Source: Zetaproteobacteria bacterium
Lineage (GTDB): Bacteria > Pseudomonadota > Zetaproteobacteria > Mariprofundales > Mariprofundaceae
Direction: 5' to 3'
DNA: 43,380 nucleotides
NCBI GenBank assembly: GCA_021545585.1
Contig: JAJRTF010000119.1
Location: 1 to 43,380, forward strand
In this document: positions 9,187 to 19,997 of the stretch, in pieces
Numbering within the stretch: the first letter of the stretch is position 1
How the letters are laid out: every line of letters begins with the position of its first letter
Translations under genes and position numbers: made by a program
The notes under the pieces: model-generated
What the model saw: the letters and a program-made list of their open reading frames with translations, nothing else
Told to the model about the DNA's origin: nothing
Database searches by the model: none

Positions 9187-12100
9187 GTGCTTGCTCCTTT
9201 GCTTTGGCGTCGTTTTCAGCTTCCATTTCAGTCAGGGCACGGTGATATTCGACCGGCATAACCTTGACGAATTTGGGCAGAAAAACCTCCCAGTTTTCTA
9301 GAATGTTCTTGCCGACGCTCGAGTTGGTATAATGAACGTGACGCTGAATCAGGGTGCGCAGAATCTTCTGGTCATCCTGACTCAGGCCATGTCTGATGTT
9401 GACGCGGCCATGCATCTCCAGATCCGGGCCCTGATGATCAAGCTCCTCCAGAGCGGCTGATTCGCTGGCCACCGGCTGTAGCGAGACCTGAGCCATATTG
9501 CAGCAGCTTTCAAAGCTGTTGGATTCATCCAGTACATAAGCAATGCCGCCGGACATGCCGGCGGCAAAATTGCGTCCTGTTTCACCGAGCACAACAATTG
9601 TACCGCCTGTCATATATTCGCAGCCATGATCGCCAACACCTTCAACAACAGCGACGGCACCGGAATTGCGCACCGCAAAACGCTCGCCTGCCACACCACG
9701 GAAATAACATTCTCCGTCAATGGCGCCGAACAACACCGTGTTGCCGACAATGGTGTTTTGCTCAGCGGTCAGCTTCGAAGTCTCTGGCGGGAAGATGGCG
9801 ATGCGGCCGCCGGACAGACCCTTGCCGACGTAATCATTGCCTTCGCCGGCAAGCTCAATGGTAATGCCGCGGGCAAGCCATGCCCCAAGCGACTGCCCAG
9901 CTGTGCCGCTCGCCTTGATGGCGATGGTGTCTTCCGGCAGACCTTCGTTACCGAAACGTTTGGCAACCTCGCCGGACAGCATGGTGCCGAAACTGCGATC
10001 GACATTGCAGATCGAGGTTTCAATCATCACCGGCGTCTTGTTTTCCAGCGCCGGCCTAGCCTGCTCGATCAGTTTGTTATCAATGAGCTTGTCCAGACCA
10101 TGGTCCTGTATCTCGCAGTGGTGAATGGCCGTACCCTGCGGATCCACCTGATGGAAGACCGGTGACAGGTCGATACCCTGCGACTTCCAGTGCTTGATGG
10201 CTTCGTTGGTATCCAGCATGTCAACGCGACCGATCATGTCCTCGAATGTACGGAAGCCCAGTTCAGCCATAATTTCACGCGCCTGTTCTGCGACATACAT
10301 AAAGTAATTGACCACATCTTCCGGTTTGCCGACGAATTTCTTGCGCAGTTCAGGATCCTGGGTTGCGACACCGACCGGGCAGGTGTTCAGATGGCATTTG
10401 CGCATCATGATGCAGCCCTCGGCAATCAGGGCGATGGTGCCGAATGCCACCTCATCAGCTCCGAGCATGGCGGCAATGACAACATCGCGGCCGGTACGAA
10501 TTTGACCATCGGTCTGTACGACCGTACGCCCACGCAGACGGTTGAGTACCAGGGTTTGCTGCGTTTCCGCCAGCCCCAGCTCCCATGAGGTGCCGGCATG
10601 CTTGATGGAGGTCAGCGGGGAAGCCCCTGTGCCGCCATCATGGCCGGCAATGACCACGTGATCGGCATGTGCCTTGACCACACCGGCTGCCACGGTTCCG
10701 ACGCCGATTTCAGACACCAGCTTGACGCTGATGTCAGCTTTCGGATTGGTGTTCTTCAGGTCGAAGATAAGCTGGGCCAGATCCTCAATGGAATAGATAT
10801 CATGATGGGGTGGTGGGGAAATCAGTCCCACGCCGGGTGTCGAATGGCGTACGCGGGCAATGCGCTGATCCACCTTATGACCGGGCAGCTGGCCGCCTTC
10901 GCCCGGCTTGGCTCCCTGCGCCATCTTGATCTGAATCTGATCGGCATTGGCCAGGTATTCGGTGGTGACGCCGAAACGGCCGGATGCGACCTGCTTGATA
11001 GCCGAGCGCATGGAGTCGCCGTTTTCCATCGGCTTGAAGCGAACCGGTTCTTCGCCGCCTTCACCGGTGTTGGACTTGCCGCCCAGGCGGTTCATGGCAA
11101 TGGCCAGCGTTGAATGCGCTTCATGCGAAATGGAGCCGAATGACATGGCACCGGTTGCAAAACGCTTGACGATGGAGGTGGCAGGTTCGACTTCATCCAG
11201 CGAAATGGAGGCGCCAGGCTTGAATTGAAACAGGCCGCGCAGGGTTTTCAATTTACCCTGCTGATCATCAATTAAGCTGGCAAATTCCTTGAACATGGCG
11301 TAGTTGTTGGTGCGTACGGCATGCTGGAGTTTGGAGATTGCTTCCGGAGTCAATGTATGCTCGTCACCGCGTATACGCCAAGCATATTCTCCGCCTACAT
11401 CCAGGGCGTTCTTATAGATCATGACCCCGCGATAGGCATCCAGATGACGTTGAGCTGCTTCGGTGGCGATTTCGCTCATGCCGGAACCTTCGATCTGGGT
11501 CGGGGTGCCGGTGAAATATTTTTCAACCAGCTTCGATGACAGGCCAACGGCCTCATAGATCTGGGCGCCGCAATAGGACTGATAGGTGGAGATGCCCATT
11601 TTGGACATCACCTTGAACAGGCCTTTGCCGACAGCCTTCACATAACGTTCGATAATATCTTCTTCGCTCAGTTCATCCGGCAGCATGCCCCGATGTTTCA
11701 TGTCAAAGAGGGTCTCGAATGCCAGATAGGGATTGACCGCTTCAGCACCAAAACCGGCCAGACAGGCAAAATGATGTACTTCGCGGGCAGAACCGGTTTC
11801 AACAACCAGTCCTGTTTCCGTACGCAGGCCCTCCCGGATCAGGTGATGGTGAACCGCACTGGTGGCCAGAAGCGCAGGGATGGCAATGTGGGTCGCACTG
11901 ATGGCGCGGTCGGACAGGATGATGATGTTGTAGTGTTCGCGTACGGCTTTTTCAGCCTGCTGACACAAATTCAGCAGGGCGGCCTCCATACCTGCCGCAC
12001 CTTCATCGGTTGGATAACAGGAGGACAGGGAAATGGTGCGGAAGCGGCCATCGGTGTATTGATCGATATGGCGTATCTTTTCCAGATCCTGATTGCTCAG

Positions 12101-13822
12101 CACCGGCTGGTTCACTTCAAGACGCAGTTGCGGCTCGACTTCATCCAGCCCGAGAAGGTTCGGACGCGGACCAATGATCGAGGTCAGACTCATGACCATT
12201 TCTTCGCGGATCGGATCAATCGGCGGGTTGGTGACCTGTGCAAACAGTTGACGGAAATAGTTGTACAGCGGTTTGGGGCGATTGGATAATACAGCCAGCG
12301 GCGAGTCATTGCCCATGGAGCCCGTGCCTTCCTGGCCGGAAACGGCCATGGGCGTGAGCAGAAATTTCAGATCTTCCTGTGTGTAGCCGAAGGCCTGCTG
12401 GCGATTGCGCATGGTTTCATGATCCGGGGTTTGCGGTGCAACTTCTTCAGGCAGCGACTCAAGCTTGATCTGCGTTTTGGCCAGCCATTCCTGATAAGGC
12501 CTGGCGCTGGCCAGTTCATTCTTTATTTCAGCATCATCAATGATGCGCCCCTGTTCAAGGTCGATAAGGAACATCTTGCCCGGCTGCAGGCGCCATTTCT
12601 TGATGATTTTCTCTTCCGGAATATCCAGAACACCCATTTCCGAAGCCATGACAACAAGATCGTCATCGGTGACAAGGTAACGGGCCGGGCGCAGACCGTT
12701 ACGGTCCAGTGTGGCGCCGATCTGGCGGCCATCGGTAAAGGCAACGGCTGCCGGACCATCCCACGGCTCCATCAGGGCGGCATGGTGTTCATAGAAAGCA
12801 CGACGCTGTTCATCCATCAGTTTATTGCCGGCCCATGCTTCAGGAATCATCAACATGGCCGCGTGGGCAAGCGAATAACCGCCTGCAACCAGCAGCTCCA
12901 GTGCGTTATCGAAGCAGGCAGTATCGGACTGGCCTTCATTGATGACAGGCCACAATTCCTTCAGGTCATCACCCAGCAGTGCAGAAACCATCGAGTGGCG
13001 ACGTGCATTCATCCAGTTGATGTTGCCGCGTACGGTGTTGATTTCACCGTTGTGAGCGACCATGCGGAACGGATGTGCCAGATCCCATGACGGGAAGGTG
13101 TTGGTTGAAAAACGCTGATGTACCAGTGCCAGTGCCGAGGTTACACGGGCATCGCGCAGATCCTCATAATAGGCGGCGACCTGATGAGACAGGAACATGC
13201 CCTTGTAGACCAGTGTGCGGCAGGACATGGAGGAAATATAGAATTTTGCTTCGTCTTCAAAGCCGAGTTCATTGACGCGGCGGTTGATGATCTTGCGTAT
13301 GATGAACAGCTTGCGCTCAAAATCGTCCTGATCGGTGACGGCATCACCGCGGCCGACAAATACCTGCCGGATCACCGGCTCGCATATGCTGACACTTTCC
13401 GGCAGATCGGCGGTGACTGCATCTACCGGCACATCGCGCCAGCCCAGAAAGACCTGACCTTTCTCACGGATGCTTGCCTCAATGATTTCTTCACAGGCAT
13501 TTCTGTGGGTTTTATCCTGGGGGAAGAACACCATGCCAACGCCGTATTCGCCTTCGGCGGGCAGTTCGAAATCAAGATCGCTGGTGACGGCCTTGAAAAA
13601 GTCATGTGGAATCTGCAGCAGGATGCCTGCACCATCACCTTCGCGCGGATCAGCTCCGGCAGCGCCGCGGTGAGTCAGGCGAAGCAGAATTTCAAGCCCT
13701 TTCGCGACAATATCATGGCTCTTCTGGTTTTTGATATGCGCCACAAAACCGACACCGCAGGCATCATGTTCATGCCGGGGGTCATACAGGCCTTGTTTCA
13801 AGGGTAGACGCAAATGGCTCAT
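9179..13822 (-). CDS. gltB: Glutamate synthase large/alpha subunit
   Basis: GltB carries out the ammonia-assimilating step: glutamine plus 2-oxoglutarate gives two glutamates. An amidotransferase domain begins at the nucleophile C22 (ACGVGFVAH) after a 21-residue propeptide that should be removed. The central and FMN-binding synthase domains follow, with the [3Fe-4S] cysteines C1137, C1143 and C1148 ([12 protein letters not shown]). The C-terminal glycine-rich beta-helix domain includes [23 protein letters not shown]. Length, 1547 residues, fits the family. The start has GAGGTGA upstream. It is the first gene of a gltB-gltD operon and is transcribed divergently from a small [2Fe-2S] protein, with about 190 bases between the two starts. 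Confidence 0.97.
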   Translation of the reverse strand: MSHLRLPLKQGLYDPRHEHDACGVGFVAHIKNQKSHDIVAKGLEILLRLTHRGAAGADPREGDGAGILLQIPHDFFKAVTSDLDFELPAEGEYGVGMVFFPQDKTHRNACEEIIEASIREKGQVFLGWRDVPVDAVTADLPESVSICEPVIRQVFVGRGDAVTDQDDFERKLFIIRKIINRRVNELGFEDEAKFYISSMSCRTLVYKGMFLSHQVAAYYEDLRDARVTSALALVHQRFSTNTFPSWDLAHPFRMVAHNGEINTVRGNINWMNARRHSMVSALLGDDLKELWPVINEGQSDTACFDNALELLVAGGYSLAHAAMLMIPEAWAGNKLMDEQRRAFYEHHAALMEPWDGPAAVAFTDGRQIGATLDRNGLRPARYLVTDDDLVVMASEMGVLDIPEEKIIKKWRLQPGKMFLIDLEQGRIIDDAEIKNELASARPYQEWLAKTQIKLESLPEEVAPQTPDHETMRNRQQAFGYTQEDLKFLLTPMAVSGQEGTGSMGNDSPLAVLSNRPKPLYNYFRQLFAQVTNPPIDPIREEMVMSLTSIIGPRPNLLGLDEVEPQLRLEVNQPVLSNQDLEKIRHIDQYTDGRFRTISLSSCYPTDEGAAGMEAALLNLCQQAEKAVREHYNIIILSDRAISATHIAIPALLATSAVHHHLIREGLRTETGLVVETGSAREVHHFACLAGFGAEAVNPYLAFETLFDMKHRGMLPDELSEEDIIERYVKAVGKGLFKVMSKMGISTYQSYCGAQIYEAVGLSSKLVEKYFTGTPTQIEGSGMSEIATEAAQRHLDAYRGVMIYKNALDVGGEYAWRIRGDEHTLTPEAISKLQHAVRTNNYAMFKEFASLIDDQQGKLKTLRGLFQFKPGASISLDEVEPATSIVKRFATGAMSFGSISHEAHSTLAIAMNRLGGKSNTGEGGEEPVRFKPMENGDSMRSAIKQVASGRFGVTTEYLANADQIQIKMAQGAKPGEGGQLPGHKVDQRIARVRHSTPGVGLISPPPHHDIYSIEDLAQLIFDLKNTNPKADISVKLVSEIGVGTVAAGVVKAHADHVVIAGHDGGTGASPLTSIKHAGTSWELGLAETQQTLVLNRLRGRTVVQTDGQIRTGRDVVIAAMLGADEVAFGTIALIAEGCIMMRKCHLNTCPVGVATQDPELRKKFVGKPEDVVNYFMYVAEQAREIMAELGFRTFEDMIGRVDMLDTNEAIKHWKSQGIDLSPVFHQVDPQGTAIHHCEIQDHGLDKLIDNKLIEQARPALENKTPVMIETSICNVDRSFGTMLSGEVAKRFGNEGLPEDTIAIKASGTAGQSLGAWLARGITIELAGEGNDYVGKGLSGGRIAIFPPETSKLTAEQNTIVGNTVLFGAIDGECYFRGVAGERFAVRNSGAVAVVEGVGDHGCEYMTGGTIVVLGETGRNFAAGMSGGIAYVLDESNSFESCCNMAQVSLQPVASESAALEELDHQGPDLEMHGRVNIRHGLSQDDQKILRTLIQRHVHYTNSSVGKNILENWEVFLPKFVKVMPVEYHRALTEMEAENDAKAKEQAHG

Positions 13823-14011
13823 TCTTTCACCTCACTGATTCATCAAAACGCCGGGGCAGGGCTTTGCTCATTTGTATGTGAACATGGGACCATGCAATTC
13901 ACATCACGATCTGCCCGCCTCCCGACAATAAAAAGGAAGCGCAATCTAGCGAAAGTCGGTGCAATTCTCCACCCTTCGCAAGAAGTAGAAAAATCCGTTA
14001 CGCTCGCGTCC

Positions 14012-14434
14012 ATGGAATCCAGCGACAGCACTTCAATCAGGGTCTTTGTACGCAGCATGTCTTATCCGCGTAGACAGGCATTTGTCATTGCGGCCCTGGA
14101 GGATATACAGGCTCAATTCGGCTGTGTCTCCGAAAGTTCGCAGCGGATTCTGGCGGCGCACTTTAACATGGAGATGGGTGAGCTTGAATCTCTGATGGCC
14201 CACTGTGCAGATGCCTTTTCAGCGGCTCCTGCCAGGCCGCGAGCGGTTACCCTGTGTCAGGGCCCGGTTTGTATGGCGCACGGGGCCGGACAGTTATGCC
14301 AAGAGTTGAATGAACAGGACGTAGACTGTGAACTTCATATCTGTCTCGGGGCCTGCGACCGGGCGCCTGCAGCCCGTTGCGGCAGAACATTGATTGCACC
14401 GGCCGATGCTGCGGCTATCACCAGGGTTATTTGA
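14012..14434 (+). CDS. Stand-alone NuoE-like [2Fe-2S] protein (thioredoxin-like ferredoxin)
   Basis: The 140-residue protein resembles the 24-kDa (NuoE) subunit of complex I. A helical N-terminal part (RQAFVIAALEDIQAQFGCVSES) matches the 'LQ.EFG.I' segment. A thioredoxin-like part has four cysteines in the NuoE arrangement, C82-x4-C87 and C111-x3-C115 (CQGPVC and CLGAC). No NuoF or other complex I genes are near, so it is a solitary relative, perhaps serving another flavin oxidoreductase. The start is uncertain: ATG 14012 and ATG 14057 both lack a strong ribosome binding site, and the frame is open back to 13814. Its gene is divergent from gltB, and it ends 13 bases before the convergent kinase gene. 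Confidence 0.7.
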   Translation: MESSDSTSIRVFVRSMSYPRRQAFVIAALEDIQAQFGCVSESSQRILAAHFNMEMGELESLMAHCADAFSAAPARPRAVTLCQGPVCMAHGAGQLCQELNEQDVDCELHICLGACDRAPAARCGRTLIAPADAAAITRVI

Positions 14435-14447
14435 GGGGTTCCAGGCT

Positions 14448-16502
14448 TTAATCTTCCTCGGATGTCGTGTCTGGGTAAAGGATGCTGAATATCGAGGCCA
14501 GCTTTTCCATGTTCTGGTGAATTTGCTGATAATGTGACACATCCTTCAACGGAAGCTTGAGTGGCTGGCGCAGCATGCTTTCGGTATTGGACAGGTGACT
14601 GCGCTGATCAGGAGACCAGATACCGCCACTCAGGCCAGCAATATCGTCAAAGGATTGCAGTGTAATATGTGCCATATGGTTGAGCATGATGGCCGGCTGC
14701 ATGTCTATCGGCCACACATCCGGTGTATGCCAGGCCGGATGATGATGGAAGTAGATGAAACGGTGAATAAGCCTCGGCAGGCGCCAGTGCAGGGCGAGCA
14801 TCATGCCAGCATCAATATGGGTGTAGCCCAGCGTATCCCATTCTGCCTTCAATGATGGTGTGCCGTTGGCAATAGCAATGCGCAATTGCTGCAGTTTTTC
14901 ACCGTCTTCCATGTGCAGGATTACCATCTTGCCGATGTCGTGCATCATGCCGAACAGGCTGGCTGATTTATGCGCCACGATCTGACCGTAATCCGACAAT
15001 TGCCGGAACACCAGAGCCACGGCCATGCTATGGCAGACGATAATACGCATTTCATCACGTACCGAAATAATGCCATCGTCCGGATGCAGACCGGTGAATT
15101 CGGGTAACAGTTTCTGTATCAGGAAGTCATGGATATTATCCATGCCCAGACGAGCAATGCCGATAGCTATATTTTCAACCTTTTGCCCGGGCATGGCATA
15201 AGCGGCCGAATTGGCCAGCTGCAGGATATGGGCACTAATTATGGAATCGTGCTCAATCTCCTGAGCCAGATCAGAGGGTGCGGATTCGGGGTCATTGAGG
15301 ATGTGCTCAATGCGTGTCCAGCTGTCAGGCAGAGGGGCAATGGATTTGATGCCCGTTTTCAAACGTTGCAGATGTTCCCGGTTAATCGGTGGCGGAGAGC
15401 GAAGGTCCAGAGGAGGCTCTTCAGGCGCTTCAGGTGAAGCATTGCGAAAGGCCCACAGGAAGGTGTGCTGGGGCAGTTCATCCTCAGTGCTTTTAGAGGT
15501 GGTTGAGGGCTCCTCATGAGCAGAGGCAGGTGATTTTTTGTTTGCCAGCAGTTCCGTATGCAGATCGGAGAAATTCATACCCTTGAGCCGCGGGGCGATG
15601 GGTTTGGCGATTTTTGCCAGCCGCTGCATCACTATGGCACAGCTCTCAGGCCTGTCATCAGGTATCTTGCTGATCAGATCCATAACCAGTGCATCAAGAG
15701 CCCCGGGGGTTTTCTTGTTCAGTTTTTCAGGCCGTACTGGGGTCTGACGAACCTGTTTTTCCATGATTTCAAACTCGCCGCCACCGGTTGCCATGAACGG
15801 GAGCTCACCGCTGCACATGCGATACAGCATTACGCCGAATGCATACAGGTCGGTACGTGCATCAATATCACTGCCGAGAATCTGCTCGGGAGCCATATAA
15901 TAATAGGTGCCGACAGTAGCACCGCTGTCGGTAATATCCTCGTTGGGCTGGGATGTTTTGGCTAGGCCAAAGTCCATGAGTTTGATGCTGCCGTCATCGC
16001 CGAGAAAAACATTGGAAAGCTTCAGGTCGCGATGTACGACGCCCTGCGAATGGGCAAGCTCCAGCGCCGACAGTATGGCATTGGATATATATACGATCTC
16101 GCCCCATGAGGGGATGCCGCATTTTTTAAGGTATTCTTTCAGGGTGCAGCCCTGAATCAGCTCCATCACCAGTGCCAGCGTTTCATCTTCATCGTAGACA
16201 TCGAGCAGAGTGACGATGTTGGCATGCATCAGCTGGCTGTGCATACGTGCTTCACGCCGAAAACGCTGAGTCTGTTTGTCATCATTGAGCATGTGACGAT
16301 GCAGCACCTTGACGGCTACATCGCGGCACAGATTCCGGTCTTTGGCCTGGTATACCATGCCCATGCCACCCTGGCCGATACGGGCCAGCAGCTGGTAGGG
16401 GCCAAGGCGGGCCTGTTTGTTACCATCACTCAACACCTGTCCGCATGAAAGACAGAAAGCCTGATTTTCGGGGAAGAAGGTGCCACAGTCCGGACAGTGC
16501 AT
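14448..16502 (-). CDS. Zinc-ribbon / Ser-Thr protein kinase / HDOD fusion protein
   Basis: A 684-residue cytoplasmic signalling protein with three parts. Residues 1-23 form a zinc ribbon (CPDC and CLSC). Residues 36-300 are a Hanks-type kinase with glycine loop GQGGMG 43-48, K65, HRDLKLSN with D159 and N164, DFG D177 and APE 204-206, so it should be active. After an acidic, proline-rich linker, residues 375-600 form an HDOD domain (HILQLANSAAY, MMHDIGKM at 519-525, FHHHPAWH), a fold used in bacterial regulation of motility, biofilm and phosphodiesterase pathways. An HD pair (H521, D522) is kept. No membrane segment is seen. The start at 16502 is chosen because it begins the zinc ribbon; the ORF extends to 16577. 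It is paralogous to the kinase at 38610. Confidence 0.88.
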   Translation of the reverse strand: MHCPDCGTFFPENQAFCLSCGQVLSDGNKQARLGPYQLLARIGQGGMGMVYQAKDRNLCRDVAVKVLHRHMLNDDKQTQRFRREARMHSQLMHANIVTLLDVYDEDETLALVMELIQGCTLKEYLKKCGIPSWGEIVYISNAILSALELAHSQGVVHRDLKLSNVFLGDDGSIKLMDFGLAKTSQPNEDITDSGATVGTYYYMAPEQILGSDIDARTDLYAFGVMLYRMCSGELPFMATGGGEFEIMEKQVRQTPVRPEKLNKKTPGALDALVMDLISKIPDDRPESCAIVMQRLAKIAKPIAPRLKGMNFSDLHTELLANKKSPASAHEEPSTTSKSTEDELPQHTFLWAFRNASPEAPEEPPLDLRSPPPINREHLQRLKTGIKSIAPLPDSWTRIEHILNDPESAPSDLAQEIEHDSIISAHILQLANSAAYAMPGQKVENIAIGIARLGMDNIHDFLIQKLLPEFTGLHPDDGIISVRDEMRIIVCHSMAVALVFRQLSDYGQIVAHKSASLFGMMHDIGKMVILHMEDGEKLQQLRIAIANGTPSLKAEWDTLGYTHIDAGMMLALHWRLPRLIHRFIYFHHHPAWHTPDVWPIDMQPAIMLNHMAHITLQSFDDIAGLSGGIWSPDQRSHLSNTESMLRQPLKLPLKDVSHYQQIHQNMEKLASIFSILYPDTTSEED

Positions 16503-16587
16503 TGTGTGATTGTCGCCTACGATGCTGATGACTTCAAGTGCTGATTTTCGAAAGTGGTATTTATTTGTTCCCAGCAAAAATCAGCCT

Positions 16588-16617
16588 GCTCAGGCAAAAG
16601 CGCGATTTTGTCTGAGC
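16588..16617 (-). terminator. Stem-loop downstream of trmO
   Basis: Arms GCTCAGGCAAAA (16588-16599) and TTTTGTCTGAGC (16606-16617) pair over 12 bases with one G-T pair and a 6-base loop. On the minus strand it follows the trmO stop codon by about 18 bases. A T-rich stretch comes only about 10 bases further on, so it may be an imperfect intrinsic terminator. Confidence 0.5.
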
Positions 16618-16634
16618 CTGCTTGCAGCGCCGAA

Positions 16635-17111
16635 TTAATCAGCGCTTACCCGGGAAGGCTTGCTGTCAATGAACTGCGTCCAGCCTGCCGTAGCCCTGGG
16701 AACTGCATCGGCATAGGGAAGATAAGGTTTTATATCGAGCACCGGGGTTCCATCGAGCATGTCGTGCCCTTCAATATGAAGAATACGCCCCTTAATGGAG
16801 CTCAGGCATACAACGGAAAGGCCGATACCGTTGGGCCGGTGGGGTGCCCGGGTGGCAAACAGACCTCGTCGCTGTCTGGGGCTGCGCGGGGGCATGACAG
16901 TTGGATTCCAGCCCTGATTGAGATGCATCCAGTACAACACCCAAATATGTGAAAAGCCGTCCAGGTCGGCCAGCGCCTGTTCAAAATTCATGCCGCCGTT
17001 CAGTTCAATCGTGGCTGGCTGCGGTTTTTCCAGGCTCGGCTGGCGGGGGGCTGCAAAGCGTTCCCGGTAGTCACTGTGTACGATGCCGATGGGCTGCATG
17101 CTGATCTGCAT
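16635..17111 (-). CDS. trmO: tRNA (t6A37) N6-methyltransferase, TrmO/TsaA family
   Basis: TrmO methylates N6-threonylcarbamoyladenosine at position 37 of tRNA-Thr using SAM bound to an unusual beta-barrel fold. The family segments are clear: IGIVHSDYRERFAAPRQPSL near the start, LDGFSHIWVLYWMH, the hallmark ATRAPHRPNGIGLSVV, and a C-terminal LDIKPYLPYADA. With the start at 17111 it has 158 residues; E. coli TrmO has about 235 because of an extra C-terminal domain that is absent here. The start is uncertain: an ATG at 17174 would add 21 hydrophilic residues, and none of the candidates has a good ribosome binding site. It follows clpA on the same strand. Confidence 0.85.
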   Translation of the reverse strand: MQISMQPIGIVHSDYRERFAAPRQPSLEKPQPATIELNGGMNFEQALADLDGFSHIWVLYWMHLNQGWNPTVMPPRSPRQRRGLFATRAPHRPNGIGLSVVCLSSIKGRILHIEGHDMLDGTPVLDIKPYLPYADAVPRATAGWTQFIDSKPSRVSAD

Positions 17112-17202
17112 ATTCGCATTGTCGGCAGTATTGAAATCAGAGGTGTAGTCCTTGGGCGCTTTTTTTCCCTTCATCGGTTAACGATATGGCTTCGGACTGG
17201 GC

Positions 17203-19461
17203 TCATGCAGGCACGGCTTCCGGGCAGGTTAGGATCAGCTTGTCGTCTTGCAGCTTGATCAGAGCCACGCCGCCTTTTTGCAATTCCCCGAACAGAATGG
17301 CATCGGCCAAAGGCTTCTTAATGTGCTCCTGAATGAGGCGGGCCATTGGCCTGGCGCCCATCAGTGCATCATAGCCGTGCCTGGCCAGCCATGCCTTGGC
17401 CTCGTGGGTGATATCCAGCTCGACCTTCTTGTCCTGTAACTGTGCCTCCAGCTCAATGATAAACTTGTCCACGACATGCAGGATTGTATCTTCATCAAGG
17501 GCTGCGAAGGTGATGGTATTGTCCAGCCGGTTGCGGAATTCAGGCGTGAAGATGCGCTTGATTGCTTCCTGGTCCTCCCCCTGGCGAGGTTGTGGATTAA
17601 AACCAACGGTGTTCTGCTGCATTTCAAAAGCACCGGCATTACTGGTCATAATGAGCACGACATGGCGAAAATCGGCCGAGCGTCCGTTATTATCGGTCAG
17701 TGTGCCGTGATCCATGATCTGCAGCAGCAGATTGAACAGGTCCGGATGCGCCTTTTCGATCTCATCCATCAGCAGGACGGCATGCGGATTCTTGCTGACG
17801 GCCTCGGTGAGCAGGCCGCCCTGATCAAAGCCGACATAGCCCGGAGGCGCACCGATCAGGCGCGATACAGTATGTGATTCCATGTATTCGGACATATCAA
17901 AGCGAATCAGCTCCACACCCATAATACGTGCCAGTTGACGGGCTACCTCGGTTTTGCCGACACCGGTCGGTCCGGCAAACAGAAATGAACCGATGGGCTT
18001 TTCAGGGTGAGCAAGGCCAGCCCGGGAAAGCTTGATGCTGGCTGCCAGTTGGGTGATGGCTTCATCCTGACCGAAAACAGAGAGTTTCAGGTCACGGTCA
18101 AGGTGAGCCAGACGGCGTTTGTCCGAAGCATTGACCTGTTGAGCAGGTATGCGTGCGATCGAGGCGACTATGGCTTCAATATCATGCACGGTGATCTGTT
18201 TGCGGCGTTTATCTCTGGGGCGTACCCGCATGGCTGCCCCGGCCTCATCAAGTACATCAATGGCTGAATCGGGAAGATGGCGATCGGCAAGATGGCGGGC
18301 CGAGAGTCTGGCGGCATTTTCAATAGCGGTTTGGCTGTAGCGCACGCTGTGATGGGCCTCAAGCCTCGACTTCAGGCCTTTCAGGATATCAATGGTTTCA
18401 GTCACGCTCGGCTCATTGACATCGACCTTCTGGAATCGGCGCGACAGCGCACGGTCTTTTTCGAACAGGTTACGGAATTCCTGGTAGGTGGTCGCTCCCA
18501 TGCAGCGCAATTCACCGCTGGCCAGTGCCGGCTTGAGCAGGTTGGAAGCATCCATTGTGCCGCCACTGGCTGCACCGGCGCCGATAATGGTGTGGATTTC
18601 ATCGATAAACAGGATGCCGTGATCTTCTTTCTGCAGCGCCGTCAGTACGGCCTTCAGGCGTTCTTCGAAATCACCGCGGTATTTGGTGCCGGCAAGCAGG
18701 GCACCCATGTCCAGGGCATACAGTGTGGCATTGTGGATGACTTCGGGCGCTTCCCCCTGCTCGATCTTCAGAGCAAGCCCTTCGGCAATCGCGGTTTTAC
18801 CGACACCAGCCTCACCGACGAGCAGGGGATTGTTCTTGCGTCTGCGGCACAGGATATGGATACAGCGTCCGAGTTCTTCACTACGGCCAATCAGGGGATC
18901 AATCTTGCCACTGCGGGCACGCTCACTGAGATTAATACAGAAACGCTCCAGCGGCGAAGTACCTGTCTGTCTGGTTTCCGACTCTATAGCGGGGGCTTCC
19001 ACACTGGAATCGGCGCTGGCTGTTTCATCCCGGAGAGCACCATGGGCGATGAAGCTGACGACATCAAGGCGGGTAATACCCATGCGGTTCAGGTAATACA
19101 CGGCATGGGAATCTTTTTCGGAGAAAATAGCGGTCAGGACATGCGCACCGGTGACTTCATGCTTGCCGGCAGCCTGTACATGCATGACTGCGCGCTGGAT
19201 AACACGCTGCAGGCCGACGCTGGCCGTTGTTTCGCCGGCATCTTCCGGCAGTACGGCAATATTTTCCTGAATAAAAGAATTGAGATCCTGGCGCAGCGCA
19301 TCGACATTGGCGCGGCAGCCGACCAGTACATGGCGAGCGGTGGTGTTATCGAGCAGACCAAGCAGAAGATGTTCAACGGTTACAAACTCATTGCGCCGTA
19401 CATGCGCACCGCGGAAGATATCGTTCAGGGTCTGTTCAAGTTCTTCACTCAATATTCCCAT
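17203..19461 (-). CDS. clpA: ATP-dependent Clp protease ATP-binding subunit ClpA
   Basis: ClpA is the hexameric unfoldase that feeds substrates into ClpP. An N-terminal Clp repeat domain (1-145) binds ClpS. The first AAA+ module has Walker A GEAGVGKT at 216-223, Walker [10 protein letters not shown] and the pore loop [12 protein letters not shown]. The second has GPTGVGKT near 500 and the pore loop GYVGFD. The ClpP-docking tripeptide is VGF (IGL in E. coli), which fits the [LIV]-G-[FL] rule. Length is 752 residues (758 in E. coli). AGGATGGTG precedes the ATG. It lies downstream of its adaptor gene clpS with 159 bases between; clpP is not in the window. Confidence 0.97.
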   Translation of the reverse strand: MGILSEELEQTLNDIFRGAHVRRNEFVTVEHLLLGLLDNTTARHVLVGCRANVDALRQDLNSFIQENIAVLPEDAGETTASVGLQRVIQRAVMHVQAAGKHEVTGAHVLTAIFSEKDSHAVYYLNRMGITRLDVVSFIAHGALRDETASADSSVEAPAIESETRQTGTSPLERFCINLSERARSGKIDPLIGRSEELGRCIHILCRRRKNNPLLVGEAGVGKTAIAEGLALKIEQGEAPEVIHNATLYALDMGALLAGTKYRGDFEERLKAVLTALQKEDHGILFIDEIHTIIGAGAASGGTMDASNLLKPALASGELRCMGATTYQEFRNLFEKDRALSRRFQKVDVNEPSVTETIDILKGLKSRLEAHHSVRYSQTAIENAARLSARHLADRHLPDSAIDVLDEAGAAMRVRPRDKRRKQITVHDIEAIVASIARIPAQQVNASDKRRLAHLDRDLKLSVFGQDEAITQLAASIKLSRAGLAHPEKPIGSFLFAGPTGVGKTEVARQLARIMGVELIRFDMSEYMESHTVSRLIGAPPGYVGFDQGGLLTEAVSKNPHAVLLMDEIEKAHPDLFNLLLQIMDHGTLTDNNGRSADFRHVVLIMTSNAGAFEMQQNTVGFNPQPRQGEDQEAIKRIFTPEFRNRLDNTITFAALDEDTILHVVDKFIIELEAQLQDKKVELDITHEAKAWLARHGYDALMGARPMARLIQEHIKKPLADAILFGELQKGGVALIKLQDDKLILTCPEAVPA

Positions 19462-19523
19462 GTCACCATCCTATGCTGAATATCCACCAAAACATCTCGC
19501 AATCATGACGCCAAAGCCTGGAC

Positions 19524-19538
19524 TGCAAATCATTTGCA
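19524..19538. repeat. Small inverted repeat upstream of clpA
   Basis: TGCAAAT and ATTTGCA face each other across a single base in the 159-base gap between clpS and clpA. It could be a regulator site or a hairpin in the leader; no T run follows, so it is not an intrinsic terminator. I do not recognise a regulator for it. Confidence 0.3.
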
Positions 19539-19620
19539 AACCGTGACCTGTATCAGTGCCGGATACGCTGAAATCATGGTATCCATCGATCCGGGTGCAT
19601 ATTTCAGTCATCCTAGAAAC

Positions 19621-19950
19621 TTAGTCGCCGGGATCCTTCTCCATTACACATCTTAACGGATGGCCCTCGTTGCGGCTAGCATTTTCAACCTGCTGCAGCT
19701 TGGTTTCGGCGATATCGCGCGGGTAAACACCGCACACCGCGCTGCCTTGCTTATGCACCTGTAGCATTAACTGTGCAGCGATTTCCTGTGACTTGTGAAA
19801 CAGGCTGATGAGGATGTCCACAACGAATTCCATGGGTGTATAATCATCATTAAGCATGATGATTCGGAACATGGGTGGACGTTGCAGTTGAGGTTCATCA
19901 GCTTCTACCTCATGCTTGCGCACGCGGTCCGGTGTCAGTATTTCACTCAT
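19621..19950 (-). CDS. clpS: ATP-dependent Clp protease adaptor ClpS
   Basis: ClpS delivers N-degron substrates to ClpA. The core binding segment is present: FRIIMLNDDYTPMEFVVDIL holds the NDDYTPM motif that forms the substrate pocket, followed by LMLQVHKQGSAVCGVYPRDIAETK, the ClpA-contacting part. The start at 19950 (MSEILTPDRVRK) gives 109 residues, close to E. coli's 106. The ORF continues to 20007, but that extension overlaps the divergent cbbY start. It lies upstream of clpA on the same strand, the usual arrangement. Confidence 0.95.
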   Translation of the reverse strand: MSEILTPDRVRKHEVEADEPQLQRPPMFRIIMLNDDYTPMEFVVDILISLFHKSQEIAAQLMLQVHKQGSAVCGVYPRDIAETKLQQVENASRNEGHPLRCVMEKDPGD

Positions 19951-19997
19951 GCCCCGAATATTAAAGGCACCGGTAAATTCTTCCAAGGAGTAGCTTG

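Noticed and set aside
13823-14011. Sigma70 promoter for gltB
   Set aside because: Candidate -35 and -10 boxes can be drawn, but spacing is poor (15 bases) and no site stands out.
18277-19479. A 400-codon open frame on the plus strand
   Set aside because: It lies fully antisense to clpA, has no domain I recognise, and its length follows from the codon use of clpA.
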